The notes under the pieces: model-generated
Databases searched by the model: none
Seen by the model: the letters and a program-made list of their open reading frames with translations, nothing else
Told to the model about the DNA's origin: nothing
Part shown: piece after piece, positions 27,557-36,612 of the stretch
How positions within the stretch are numbered: the stretch's first letter is position 1
Layout: every line of letters starts with the position of its first letter
Source: Hyphomicrobiales bacterium
Lineage (GTDB): Bacteria; Pseudomonadota; Alphaproteobacteria; Rhizobiales; Rhizobiaceae
Length of the DNA stretch: 64,000 bases
Assembly: GCA_900472675.1 (NCBI GenBank)
Contig: UCJA01000004.1
Location: forward strand, 1-64,000
Reading direction: 5' to 3'
Position numbers and translations under genes: made by a program

Positions 27557-30490
27557 GTGACTGTTGGGGTGACGTTCGAAGCTTATCTTCTCATCATTGT
27601 GCTGGCTCTGCCGTTTGTCGGCAGCCTGGTCTCGGGTCTTATCCTCAATACGACCTCGCGGGATCTGCCCGTTTTCGTTGCGGGCGTTGTCACGCTTCTG
27701 GTGCTCGGCCTGACCACCTATGCCTATACCTTCGTCGGCAATGGGTCGGTGCTGCGCTTCGATGCGGAATGGCTTCCACAGTTCGGTCTGAACTTCACGC
27801 TGCGGATGGATGGCCTGGCGTGGATCTTCACCATGCTGGTGTCTGCGATCGGCTTTCTCGTGGTCGTTTACGCGCGCTATTACATGGGCGAAGAAGACCC
27901 GATTCCCCGCTTCTATTCCTTCCTCCTTGCGTTCATGGGGGCGATGCTCGGCATCATCATCTCGGGCAATATCATCCTTCTGTCGATCTTCTGGGAACTG
28001 ACCAGCATCTTCTCCTTCCTGCTGATCAGCTACTGGCACCACAATCCGACCGCCCGCGACGGGGCACGCATGGCATTGACGATTACCGGCATCGGCGGCT
28101 TCTGCCTGCTGATCGGCATGCTGCTTCTGGGCAATATCGTTGGCAGCTATGATCTCGACAAGGTCCTTGCGTCCGGCGACGTGATCAAGAACCATGCCCT
28201 CTACCTGCCGACGCTCATCTTCATCCTGCTCGGCGCCCTGACGAAAAGCGCGCAGTTTCCCTTCCACTTCTGGCTGCCGAATGCCATGGCCGCACCGACG
28301 CCGGTGTCGGCCTTCCTGCACTCCGCGACGATGGTAAAAGCCGGCGTGTTTCTGCTGGTGCGGCTGTGGCCGGCGCTTTCGGGCACCTATGAATGGTTTT
28401 TCCTGGTCGGGCTGGCGGGCATGCTGACGCTGCTGCTGGGTGCCTATTTCGCCATGTTCCAGCGCGACCTCAAGGGTCTGCTTGCCTATTCGACCATCAG
28501 TCACCTGGGCCTGATCACCACGCTGTTGAGCCTTGGCAGTCCGCTCGCAACCGTTGCCGCCATTTTCCACATGCTCAATCACGCCACGTTCAAAGCGTCT
28601 CTGTTCATGGCGGCAGGCATCATCGATCACGAGACCGGGACGCGCGACATGCAGCGGCTGAGCGGGCTTTTCCGCTTCCTGCCGTTCACGGCGACGCTTG
28701 CCATGGTGGCAAGTGCGGCGATGGCCGGGGTTCCGCTGCTCAACGGTTTCCTGTCGAAGGAGATGTTCTTCGCAGAGGCGGTGGAAACCAATGCGGATTC
28801 CATCCTCGATACGATCCTGCCCTATGTCGCGACGCTCGCCGGCGCCTTCAGCGTGACCTATTCGCTGCGGTTCATTCACACGGTCTTCTTTGGGCCGCCA
28901 CCGGTTGGCCTGCCCAAGCCCCGGCCGCATGAGCCACCGCGCTGGATGCGGTTTCCTGTCGAGTTCCTGGTGGTCGTCTGCCTCGTCGTCGGGATCGTGC
29001 CGTCGCTCTCGATCGGCCCCTTTCTGCATGTCGCTGCCGAAAGCGTGCTCGGCCCCGACATGCCGGAATACAGCCTCGCGCTGTGGCATGGGTTCAATCT
29101 CCCGCTGGTCATGAGCCTGGTTGCCATGGTGGGCGGTACAATCCTCTACATCCTGATGCGCGGCTATTTCTCCCGCTGCGAGGACGGTCCGCCGATCTTT
29201 CGCCGTCTGCGTGGCCAGCGCATCTTCGAGCGCGTGCTGGTGACTGTTTCATGGCGCTGGGCGCGCATGGCAGAAAGTCGGATGGGCACACGAAATCTCC
29301 AGCCGCAGCTGCGCTGGGTGGTGGCGACAGGCTTCATGGCCGGGCTGCTGCCGCTCGTGCTGTCGGGTTTCGAGGTCCGGCCTCTGGCGTTTTCTGGCAT
29401 CGACCCGGCTTTCGCGGTCGTATGGCTGCTCGGAACGGCGATGGCGCTCGGGGCTGCCTTCTTCGCCAAGTATCATCGGCTGGCCGCCCTCATCATGCTC
29501 GGCGGCGTCGGCTTGACGGTGTGCATCACCTTCGTCTGGCTATCGGCGCCGGATCTCGCGATCACCCAGCTGCTTGTCGAGATCGTCACCACCGTTCTCA
29601 TCCTTCTCGGTCTGCGCTGGCTGCCGAAGCGCAATCCGCATTCCTTTGAAGTCGTCACGCTGCGTAGCCGCTTCCGCCGTTTCCGAGACCTGGTTCTGGC
29701 GATCAGCTGCGGTGTCGGCATGTCGTTTATCGCCTTTGCCGTGATGACGATGCCGGTGCCGGATGCCATTGCCACCTACTTCCTCGACAACGCTTATGCG
29801 CAGGGCGGCGGACGCAATGTCGTCAACGTCATCCTGGTCGATTTCCGCGGCTTCGATACGCTGGGCGAAATCGCCGTGCTCGGTGTCGTGGCACTGACCG
29901 TCTATGCGCTGCTGCGGCGTTTCCGCCCGGCGGACGACAGCTTCGAAATGCCCGAGCAGCAGCGCATCCAGAACCGTTTCGACGAGGAACGGCCGGAGCG
30001 GTCGCTCGGTGATACGGTGCGCGACTACATGCTCGTGCCGTCGGTGATCATGCAGTGGATGTTCCCCGTGGTGCTGACGCTTGCGGTCTATCTGTTCATG
30101 CGCGGGCACGACATGCCGGGCGGCGGTTTCTCCGCCGGCCTGACGCTCTCGATCGCCTTTCTGCTGCAGTATCTGGCAGGCGGGACGCGGTGGGCGGAAG
30201 ACCGCATCCGCATTCTGCCGCTGCGCTGGATAGGACTTGGGCTTTTGACGGCCGTGGCCACCGGGATAGGCTCATGGCTGCTCGGCTATCCGTTCCTCAC
30301 CTCGCATTCGCGCTATCTCGACCTGCCGCTGATCGGCAAGGTTCCGGCAGCCACGGCCCTGTTGTTCGATCTCGGCGTGTTCTCGCTGGTGGTCGGATCG
30401 ACGGTGTTGATCATGGTGGCGCTCGCCCACCAATCCATCCGCATCAATCGCCTGAGGGCGATCGATGCAGCCAGGTCGGGGGATAGCTGA
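27557..30490 (+). CDS. mrpA: Mrp/Pha Na+(K+)/H+ antiporter subunit A fused to subunit B
   Basis: About 977 residues from a GTG at 27557, which has AAGGGGA directly upstream; other starts nearby cannot be excluded. The main part is a multi-helix proton-pumping subunit homologous to complex I NuoL (FLLISYWHHNPTARDGARMA; LTKSAQFPFHFWLPNAMAAP with its conserved Lys). The last 150 residues are a full MrpB domain (FLMRGHDMPGGGFSAGLTLS). This A-B fusion defines group 2 Mrp operons of rhizobia and vibrios. The complex exchanges cytoplasmic Na+ or K+ for protons and supports pH and salt tolerance. Confidence 0.94.
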   Translation: MTVGVTFEAYLLIIVLALPFVGSLVSGLILNTTSRDLPVFVAGVVTLLVLGLTTYAYTFVGNGSVLRFDAEWLPQFGLNFTLRMDGLAWIFTMLVSAIGFLVVVYARYYMGEEDPIPRFYSFLLAFMGAMLGIIISGNIILLSIFWELTSIFSFLLISYWHHNPTARDGARMALTITGIGGFCLLIGMLLLGNIVGSYDLDKVLASGDVIKNHALYLPTLIFILLGALTKSAQFPFHFWLPNAMAAPTPVSAFLHSATMVKAGVFLLVRLWPALSGTYEWFFLVGLAGMLTLLLGAYFAMFQRDLKGLLAYSTISHLGLITTLLSLGSPLATVAAIFHMLNHATFKASLFMAAGIIDHETGTRDMQRLSGLFRFLPFTATLAMVASAAMAGVPLLNGFLSKEMFFAEAVETNADSILDTILPYVATLAGAFSVTYSLRFIHTVFFGPPPVGLPKPRPHEPPRWMRFPVEFLVVVCLVVGIVPSLSIGPFLHVAAESVLGPDMPEYSLALWHGFNLPLVMSLVAMVGGTILYILMRGYFSRCEDGPPIFRRLRGQRIFERVLVTVSWRWARMAESRMGTRNLQPQLRWVVATGFMAGLLPLVLSGFEVRPLAFSGIDPAFAVVWLLGTAMALGAAFFAKYHRLAALIMLGGVGLTVCITFVWLSAPDLAITQLLVEIVTTVLILLGLRWLPKRNPHSFEVVTLRSRFRRFRDLVLAISCGVGMSFIAFAVMTMPVPDAIATYFLDNAYAQGGGRNVVNVILVDFRGFDTLGEIAVLGVVALTVYALLRRFRPADDSFEMPEQQRIQNRFDEERPERSLGDTVRDYMLVPSVIMQWMFPVVLTLAVYLFMRGHDMPGGGFSAGLTLSIAFLLQYLAGGTRWAEDRIRILPLRWIGLGLLTAVATGIGSWLLGYPFLTSHSRYLDLPLIGKVPAATALLFDLGVFSLVVGSTVLIMVALAHQSIRINRLRAIDAARSGDS

Positions 30491-30828
30491 TGGAACTGGT
30501 TCTCTCCATCGCCATCGGCGTGATGACGTCCTGCGGCGTCTGGCTGATCCTGCGGCCGCGCACCTACCAGGTCATCGTCGGGCTGTCGCTGCTGTCTTAT
30601 GCGGTCAACCTGTTCATCTTCGGTGTTGGCGGCGTGAAGAGCAATGTGCCGCCGATCCTCGAGGATGGCATCGATCCCTCCACGCTGTCTGATCCGGTGC
30701 CGCAGGCGCTGGTGCTGACGGCGATCGTCATCGGCTTTGCCACCACAGCGCTGTTCCTCGTCGTCCTTCTGGCCTCGCGGGGCCTCACCGGCAACGACCA
30801 TGTAGACGGGAGGAACGACCCGAAATGA
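30490..30828 (+). CDS. mrpC: Mrp antiporter subunit C
   Basis: 112 residues, homologous to NuoK. It has three membrane helices, with the family segments LILRPRTYQVIVGLSLLSYA and LSDPVPQALVLTAIVIGFAT. The ATG overlaps the mrpA stop (TGATG), and the stop overlaps mrpD. It is a fixed member of the hetero-oligomeric antiporter. Confidence 0.94.
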   Translation: MELVLSIAIGVMTSCGVWLILRPRTYQVIVGLSLLSYAVNLFIFGVGGVKSNVPPILEDGIDPSTLSDPVPQALVLTAIVIGFATTALFLVVLLASRGLTGNDHVDGRNDPK

Positions 30829-32456
30829 GCGCCTGGACACATCACCTGATCATCGCGCCGATCCTGGTTCCGCTGATCGCCAGCGCTCTTTTGCTGTTCT
30901 TCGACGAGCGCAAGCGCTTGCAAAAGGCGATGATCAGCCTTGCCTCGACCATCATCCTGCTCGCCATCGCGATCATCCTCTTCGGCATAGAGAGCAGCCC
31001 GAACGGGTTCGACGGCGTCTACCTGCTTGGCAACTGGGCCGCGCCTTTCGGCATCGTGCTGGTGGTGGACGGGCTTTCAGCCCTGATGCTGCTGCTTGCA
31101 GCCTTGCTCGGCCTTGCGACGCTGGTCTTCTCGCTCGCCCACTGGCATGCCGTCGGCGCCCACTACCACAGCATGTTCCAGCTGTTGCTGGTCGGACTGA
31201 ACGGCGCTTTTCTCACGGGCGACCTGTTCAACCTGTTCGTCTTCTTCGAGGTGATGCTGGCTGCCTCCTACGGGCTTCTCCTGCACGGATCGGGGCCGCT
31301 CCGCGTCAAGGCGGGTATGCACTACATCGCCGTGAACCTGGTGGCAGCCTTCTTCTTCCTGATTGGCGTCAGCCTGATCTACGGTACGACCGGAACGCTC
31401 AACATGGCCGATCTTGCGGCGCGCATTCCGCAAATCGAGCCGGATCGCCGCATGCTGATGGAGGCCGGCGCCGGCGTGCTCGGCGTCGCCTTTCTCATCA
31501 AGGCCGGCATGTGGCCGCTCTGCTTCTGGCTGCCGACTGCCTATAACGCCGCTGCCGCGCCGGTGGCCGGCATCTTCGCCATCCTCAGCAAGCTTGGCAT
31601 CTACGTCATCCTGCGGTTGACGATGCTGCTGTTTGCGGATGGCCCCTCGGCAGGCTTCGGCTCCGAGGTGCTCTTGTTCGGCGGCATCGCGACGCTCGTG
31701 TTCGGCACGATCGGCGTGCTGGCGTCGCAGGCACTCGGGCGACTTGCCGGATACTCGGTGCTCGTCTCCTCGGGCACCATGCTGATGGTGCTTGGCATCA
31801 GCGAGGGGACGATCTCGTCCGGCGCGCTGCTTTACCTGGTCAGCTCCACCTTCACGATCGGCGCCCTGTTCATGCTGATCGAGCTTGTCGAGCGGGGACA
31901 GGATGCCGGCGCCAACGTGCTGACGGTGACGATGGAGGCCTATGGGGACGGCGAGGGGCAACAGGTGGAAGAGGAGGAGGGGGTGATGATGCCGGGCACC
32001 ATGGCCATTCTCGGCACATGCTTTGCCGCCTGCGCGATCCTTCTGTCCGGCCTGCCGCCATTGTCCGGCTTCATCAGCAAGTTTGCCATGCTGTCAGCGA
32101 TGATGGGGACGGGCGCGATCGGCACCCCGCCGGATGCCGCCGTGTGGACGCTGATCGTCCTGGTGATCCTGTCCGGCGTCGCCGCGCTGATTGCCATGAC
32201 CCGCATCGGCATCCGCACCTTCTGGAGTTCGCTGGAGGGCACCGTGCCGCGCGTTCTCGTGATCGAACTGGTGCCGGTGATGTTTCTGCTGGCGCTGACC
32301 ATGGTGCTGACGATCCAGGCGGGTCCGGCCATGCGCTACATGGATACCACCATCCGCACGCTGTCGCAGCCATCCATCTACATTGACGCGGTGCGCAACG
32401 CCGCAAGGGTAGAGGGCTGGCGCAAGCCCGCCGAAGCCGGAACGGGAGAGCCATGA
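30825..32456 (+). CDS. mrpD: Mrp antiporter subunit D
   Basis: 543 residues, homologous to NuoM/NuoN. It contains the antiporter-type core with FNLFVFFEVMLAASYGLLLH (conserved Glu) and FLIKAGMWPLCFWLPTAYNA (conserved Lys). A charged insertion (about residues 370-390, rich in Glu) precedes the last helices. Start and stop overlap mrpC and mrpE by 4 bases each, so the operon is fully coupled. Confidence 0.94.
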   Translation: MSAWTHHLIIAPILVPLIASALLLFFDERKRLQKAMISLASTIILLAIAIILFGIESSPNGFDGVYLLGNWAAPFGIVLVVDGLSALMLLLAALLGLATLVFSLAHWHAVGAHYHSMFQLLLVGLNGAFLTGDLFNLFVFFEVMLAASYGLLLHGSGPLRVKAGMHYIAVNLVAAFFFLIGVSLIYGTTGTLNMADLAARIPQIEPDRRMLMEAGAGVLGVAFLIKAGMWPLCFWLPTAYNAAAAPVAGIFAILSKLGIYVILRLTMLLFADGPSAGFGSEVLLFGGIATLVFGTIGVLASQALGRLAGYSVLVSSGTMLMVLGISEGTISSGALLYLVSSTFTIGALFMLIELVERGQDAGANVLTVTMEAYGDGEGQQVEEEEGVMMPGTMAILGTCFAACAILLSGLPPLSGFISKFAMLSAMMGTGAIGTPPDAAVWTLIVLVILSGVAALIAMTRIGIRTFWSSLEGTVPRVLVIELVPVMFLLALTMVLTIQAGPAMRYMDTTIRTLSQPSIYIDAVRNAARVEGWRKPAEAGTGEP

Positions 32457-32932
32457 TGCTGCCCTATCCGATCCTCAGCCTTTGCCTCGTCCTTATGTGG
32501 CTGCTGCTCAACGGCTTCAGCCTCGGCCATCTGCTGCTCGGCGTGCTGGTTGCGATCTTTGCCGGCTGGGCGCTTGCCTCGCTCAGGCCCGACAAGCCGA
32601 AGCTGAAGAAGTGGTACCTGTTGCCCAAGCTGTTCGGCATCGTCTTTGTCGACGTCATCCGCTCCAACATCGCCGTTTCCTGGCTGCTGCTGAAGGGCAA
32701 GCGTCGCAAGGATAGCTCCGGCTTTCTGCTGGTGCCGCTTGAAATCGAGGATCCGACGGCGCTTGCCATCATGGCGGTGATCCTCACCGCGACGCCGGGA
32801 TCCGCTTGGCTGGAATACGACAGCGGCGACAAGACCGTGCTGATCCACGTGCTCGATCTCATCGACAAGGAAACCTGGATCAATACCATCAAGCAACGTT
32901 ACGAGGCTCTGTTGATGGAGATCTTCGCATGA
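32453..32932 (+). CDS. mrpE: Mrp antiporter subunit E
   Basis: 159 residues. N-terminal membrane helices (SLCLVLMWLLLNGFSLGHLL) and a soluble C-terminal domain with the family pattern LTATPGSAWLEYDSGDKTVL. MrpE is specific to Mrp complexes, without a complex I counterpart. It overlaps mrpD and mrpF by 4 bases. Confidence 0.94.
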   Translation: MMLPYPILSLCLVLMWLLLNGFSLGHLLLGVLVAIFAGWALASLRPDKPKLKKWYLLPKLFGIVFVDVIRSNIAVSWLLLKGKRRKDSSGFLLVPLEIEDPTALAIMAVILTATPGSAWLEYDSGDKTVLIHVLDLIDKETWINTIKQRYEALLMEIFA

Positions 32933-33210
32933 GTGCCATCATTCTCTTCACCGCGGTCTCGATCGCCCAGCTGCTGCTTGCTGTGGCCATGCTGATCGCT
33001 TCGGTGCGCATTTTCGTCGGCCCGCGCGCCCAGGACCGGATCATCAGCCTCGATACGCTCTATATCAACGCCATGCTGCTGCTTGTCACCTTCGGCATCG
33101 GCACCGGGCGCACGGTCTATTTCGAGGCAGCGCTGGTGATCGGCCTTCTGGGGTTCGTTGCAACACTGGCGCTAGCTAAATTCCTGATGCGCGGCGAGGT
33201 GATCGAATGA
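32929..33210 (+). CDS. mrpF: Mrp antiporter subunit F
   Basis: 93 residues from the ATG at 32929, which overlaps the mrpE stop (ATGA). Three membrane helices, with the family block RIFVGPRAQDRIISLDTLYI in the first loop. Longer upstream readings run through mrpE out of frame and are not supported. Confidence 0.93.
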   Translation: MSAIILFTAVSIAQLLLAVAMLIASVRIFVGPRAQDRIISLDTLYINAMLLLVTFGIGTGRTVYFEAALVIGLLGFVATLALAKFLMRGEVIE

Positions 33211-33569
33211 CCGAGCAAGTCCTCGACCTGCCGCTCTGGGCGGCCGTCGCTGTTGCCATCTTCCTCATCCTCGGTGCGCTGTTGACGCTGATCGGCACCA
33301 TCGGCTTCCTGCGCCTGCCGACGTTCTACGAGCGGCTGCACGCCCCGACACTCGGCACCAGCGGTGGTGTCGGCGCGATCCTGCTCGCCTCGATCATCTA
33401 TTTCTCGGTCGGAACAGGCCGGCTTGTCATCCACGAGATCCTCATCGGCCTGTTTGTCAGCATCACCACGCCGGTGACATTCATGCTGCTTGCCCGCGCC
33501 GCGCTTCACCGGGACCGCGCCGAGAGAAATCCGGACGTGCCGGCCAAGGTACACCGCAAGCCTGTCTGA
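33207..33569 (+). CDS. mrpG: Mrp antiporter subunit G
   Basis: 120 residues. Three helices, with the family block GTIGFLRLPTFYERLHAPTL between the first and second. It closes the operon; the 196 bases before the next gene show no clear terminator hairpin, so read-through towards the cox regulator cannot be excluded. Confidence 0.93.
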   Translation: MTEQVLDLPLWAAVAVAIFLILGALLTLIGTIGFLRLPTFYERLHAPTLGTSGGVGAILLASIIYFSVGTGRLVIHEILIGLFVSITTPVTFMLLARAALHRDRAERNPDVPAKVHRKPV

Positions 33570-33765
33570 CGGCTCAGCGCGACCGGAGGCAACCCGCTTC
33601 ATCCATCCTGTCATCCGGCTCGACAAATCGTCCGGCGAATGGATACAGTGATGCCGGCTCGCTGGGAGGCGGGCCGAACGCAGTTCAGCCAGTGTCGTGT
33701 TAGGAATCCGCTCGTGCCGCCGCACGGGTGGTGCATCTGATTGTCCGAAGGTTGCAAAGACAGCT

Positions 33766-35058
33766 ATGACGGAACTCACCTCATCGTTCAGCTACAACCC
33801 GGTCCTCGTCGCCCTCTCGGTGGTGGTGGCGATCCAGGCCGGTTACGTCGGGATCAGCCTTGCGCTTCTCATCCCCGGCGCCTTTGCCAACCGGCGCCGC
33901 CTTTTGATCGCAGGCTCGGCGATGACGCTTGCGGTCGGCATCTGGAGCATGCATTTCATCGGCATGCTGGCCATCACCACCTCGGTTGCGATCGCCTACG
34001 CGGTCGTGCCGACGCTTCTGTCGTTCCTGATCTGCAGTCTCGTCACGGGGGTCGCCGTCTATCTGGCCAGCCTGCGCTCGCAAAGCCTGCTGGTGATCGC
34101 CGCCGTGCTCATGGGCATCGGCATTACCACCATGCATTACGTCGGCATGACGGCCGTGCATTCGGTCTTTCATCTCACGCACGATCCTGCCTATGCGCTC
34201 GCCAGCATCGCGATCTCCATTGCTGCGTCGGGCCTTGCGCTCTGGCTCGCCTTTTCCGCCGACCGGCGGCCTCCGCTGTTTCTCTGTGCCATAGCGCTCG
34301 GCTGCGCGGTCTCGGGCATGCACTACATGGCGATGGCAGGCACAACACTGCATCTGACTGCCGCAGAGGTTGCAAACACCACATCCCTGATGTCCAGCGA
34401 CATGCTGGCCGCCATCGTCAGCGTGGTCGCGTGCAGCATTTCCGCCGTGTTCATGCTGGCGCTGATCCCCACCGAGGCGAAGGATGCGCGCGGCGAGACC
34501 GTCTGGCGCGCAGCGCATGCCGTGCCAGGCGCTGCGCTACCGGAGGGTCCCCAACTGGGTGCTGCTTCGCCGGGCGCGCTTGCTTTTGACGCCGGGTTAC
34601 CTGTTGCACGGGAAACCCTGCAGGCCGTTACCGAAGCCAGCCAGGCGACCGAACTTGCAGCTTCATGTGCCCCGGTCCTGTCGACAGGCGATCTCCTGCT
34701 GCCGATCGAAAAGAACGGAAAGCGCTTCCACATTGCAGCGGATGACATCGCCTCGGTCCATTCCAACGCGCATTACACCTATATTTTCAACGGTCGTGAC
34801 GACCTGTTCTGTCCCTTGTCGATCTCCGAGATCGCAGCGCGCCTGCCTGAGGCGATGTTTCCGCGCATCCATCGCAGCTACATCGTCAACCTTTCCTTCG
34901 TCGTCCGCATCAAGAAGGCCGGCGATTCGGGCGTGGCCGAACTGGATACGCCGATCCGGCGCACAGTGCCTGTCAGCCGCTCGAGGCTGACGGCGTTTCG
35001 CGCCGAGCTCGCGGCCTTCAAGGCGTCGGTCGAGACCGGCTCACCCGACGAGCGTTAA
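33766..35058 (+). CDS. coxC: MHYT-LytTR membrane regulator, CoxC-like
   Basis: 430 residues from the ATG at 33766. The membrane half carries the three MHYT repeats: WSMHFIGMLA, TMHYVGMTAV and GMHYMAMAG, whose Met/His ligands are thought to hold copper and sense O2, CO or NO. A linker of about 75 residues follows, then a LytTR DNA-binding domain (about 310-420: DIASVHSNAHYTYIFNGRDD; FPRIHRSYIVNLSFVVRIKK). This architecture is that of CoxC/CoxH from Oligotropha carboxidovorans. Placement just before coxMSL supports a role as CO-responsive regulator of the cluster (inference from context and family). Confidence 0.88.
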   Translation: MTELTSSFSYNPVLVALSVVVAIQAGYVGISLALLIPGAFANRRRLLIAGSAMTLAVGIWSMHFIGMLAITTSVAIAYAVVPTLLSFLICSLVTGVAVYLASLRSQSLLVIAAVLMGIGITTMHYVGMTAVHSVFHLTHDPAYALASIAISIAASGLALWLAFSADRRPPLFLCAIALGCAVSGMHYMAMAGTTLHLTAAEVANTTSLMSSDMLAAIVSVVACSISAVFMLALIPTEAKDARGETVWRAAHAVPGAALPEGPQLGAASPGALAFDAGLPVARETLQAVTEASQATELAASCAPVLSTGDLLLPIEKNGKRFHIAADDIASVHSNAHYTYIFNGRDDLFCPLSISEIAARLPEAMFPRIHRSYIVNLSFVVRIKKAGDSGVAELDTPIRRTVPVSRSRLTAFRAELAAFKASVETGSPDER

Positions 35059-35071
35059 GTCAGATCTCCTG

Positions 35072-35107
35072 CCGCAGTTCGTGCAAGCCGCTCCGCATTT
35101 CGTGCAA
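35072..35107 (+). promoter_or_regulatory. Candidate LytTR operator upstream of coxM
   Basis: Two 15-bp direct repeats, CCGCAGTTCGTGCAA (35072-35086) and CCGCATTTCGTGCAA (35093-35107), differ at one base and start 21 bp apart, two helical turns. LytTR regulators bind pairs of direct repeats with this spacing. The pair lies about 126 bases before the coxM start, in the 174-base gap that follows coxC, and is the obvious target for its LytTR domain. Confidence 0.6.
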
Positions 35108-35232
35108 ATCGGGGCGTTTGGTGTGCTTGCCGTTGTCTGGCGGGAACAATCATCCCCTGCTGTAGCGACACGACAAGGGCCTCGGAGGTCTGGCCTTTAT
35201 CGTTCCAGACGAAGCTTTGGGAGGAGCGACGG

Positions 35233-36099
35233 ATGATACCAGGGACGTTCGATTACCATCGGCCGACAACGGTCGAAAGTGCTGTCGCGCTGCTGTTGCA
35301 ACTCGGCGAGGATGCGCGCCCGCTTGCCGGCGGTCACAGTCTGATCCCGTTGATGAAGACGAGGCTGGCGGCACCCGAGCATCTGGTCGACCTCGGCGCG
35401 ATCGAGGGACTGCACCGTGTGGAGCGTATCGGCGATGACGTGGTCATCGGCGCGATGACAACGCAACATTCGGTCATCAACAGCTCTCTGCTCGCAGACC
35501 TCGTTCCGATCCTGCGCGAGACTGCGCTGGTCATCGCCGACCCGCAGATCCGCTACAAGGGCACGATCGGCGGCAATTGCGCCAATGGTGATCCGGGCAA
35601 TGACATGCCGGCTCTGATGCAATGTCTTGGGGCGAGCTACACGCTCACCGGCACCGGCGGCAACCGACAGGTGTCGGCGCGGGATTTCTATCTCGGCGCC
35701 TATGAGACGGCTCTTGCTCCGGGCGAGATCCTCACCGAGATCCGCATTCCCATCCCGCCCACGGGTCACGGCTACGGCTATGAAAAGCTCAAGCGCAAGG
35801 TCGGAGACTATGCGACGGCGGCAGCGGCTGTTGTCATCACCATGGCGGCCGGCACCTGCACCAGTGCCTCGATCGGCCTTACCAACGTTTCGGAAACGCC
35901 GCTCTGGGCGGCCGAAGCCGCACGGATCCTGGTTGGCAGCACGCTCGATGTCGCTACCGTCGATGCGGCCGTTGCTGCGGCCGAGGCCATCACCACTCCA
36001 GCGTCCGACATGCGCGGGCCGGCCGAATACCGCACGAAGATGGCCGGCGTCATGCTGCGCCGCGCGCTTGGGCGGGCTCGCGTCCGCGCCACGGTCTGA
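35233..36099 (+). CDS. coxM: Carbon monoxide dehydrogenase medium (FAD) subunit
   Basis: 288 residues, the same length as CoxM of Oligotropha carboxidovorans. The two FAD pyrophosphate-binding motifs are AGGHSLIP (about residue 32) and TIGGN (about 111). It carries FAD and passes electrons from the iron-sulfur subunit to the quinone pool. A GGAGGAG ribosome site lies 7 bases before the ATG. It begins the tightly packed M-S-L-D-E-F-G series. Confidence 0.95.
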   Translation: MIPGTFDYHRPTTVESAVALLLQLGEDARPLAGGHSLIPLMKTRLAAPEHLVDLGAIEGLHRVERIGDDVVIGAMTTQHSVINSSLLADLVPILRETALVIADPQIRYKGTIGGNCANGDPGNDMPALMQCLGASYTLTGTGGNRQVSARDFYLGAYETALAPGEILTEIRIPIPPTGHGYGYEKLKRKVGDYATAAAAVVITMAAGTCTSASIGLTNVSETPLWAAEAARILVGSTLDVATVDAAVAAAEAITTPASDMRGPAEYRTKMAGVMLRRALGRARVRATV

Positions 36100-36111
36100 G
36101 GGGGGGAAACA

Positions 36112-36612
36112 ATGACAAAATCGCATATCAAGGTCACCATCAACGGCAAGACTGTCGAGGCTCTTGTCGAGCCGCGCACGCTTTTGATCCATTTCCTGCG
36201 CGAACAGCAGAACCTGACCGGTGCCCATATCGGCTGCGATACCGGCCATTGCGGCGCCTGCACGGTCGATATGGACGAGATGTCGGTCAAAAGCTGCATG
36301 ACCTTCGCGGTGCAGGCCCATGGCGCCAGCATCACCACGATCGAAGGTGTCGCCAATGCGGACGGAACGCTGAGCGCCCTGCAGGAAGGTTTTCGCATGA
36401 TGCACGGGCTGCAGTGCGGCTACTGCACGCCCGGCATGATCCTGCGCGCCCACCGACTGCTTCAGGAAAACCCCAACCCCACCGAGGACGAAATCCGCAA
36501 CGGCATTGCCGGCAATCTCTGTCGGTGCACGGGCTACGTGAACATCGTCAAGGCCATCCAGTATGCGGCGGCCAAGATCAATGGAACACCGTTTCAGGAG
36601 GCTGCGGAATGA
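36112..36612 (+). CDS. coxS: Carbon monoxide dehydrogenase small (2Fe-2S) subunit
   Basis: 166 residues, equal to the O. carboxidovorans protein. The plant-type 2Fe-2S site is [12 protein letters not shown] plus a later Cys, and the second, helical site is [10 protein letters not shown] with GNLCRCTGY. It conducts electrons from the Mo-Cu centre of CoxL to the FAD of CoxM. A GGGGG-rich site precedes the ATG, and the stop overlaps coxL. Confidence 0.96.
   Translation: MTKSHIKVTINGKTVEALVEPRTLLIHFLREQQNLTGAHIGCDTGHCGACTVDMDEMSVKSCMTFAVQAHGASITTIEGVANADGTLSALQEGFRMMHGLQCGYCTPGMILRAHRLLQENPNPTEDEIRNGIAGNLCRCTGYVNIVKAIQYAAAKINGTPFQEAAE

Noticed and set aside
27419..29089. 556-codon minus-strand open frame over mrpA
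   Set aside because: Very rich in Gln, Glu, His and Arg, as expected for the reverse of a membrane protein gene, and mrpA is unmistakable.
35127..35161. Possible -35/-10 promoter for coxM
   Set aside because: TTGCCG is present, but no acceptable -10 box lies at 16-18 bases, and alphaproteobacterial promoters are too variable to call it by eye.
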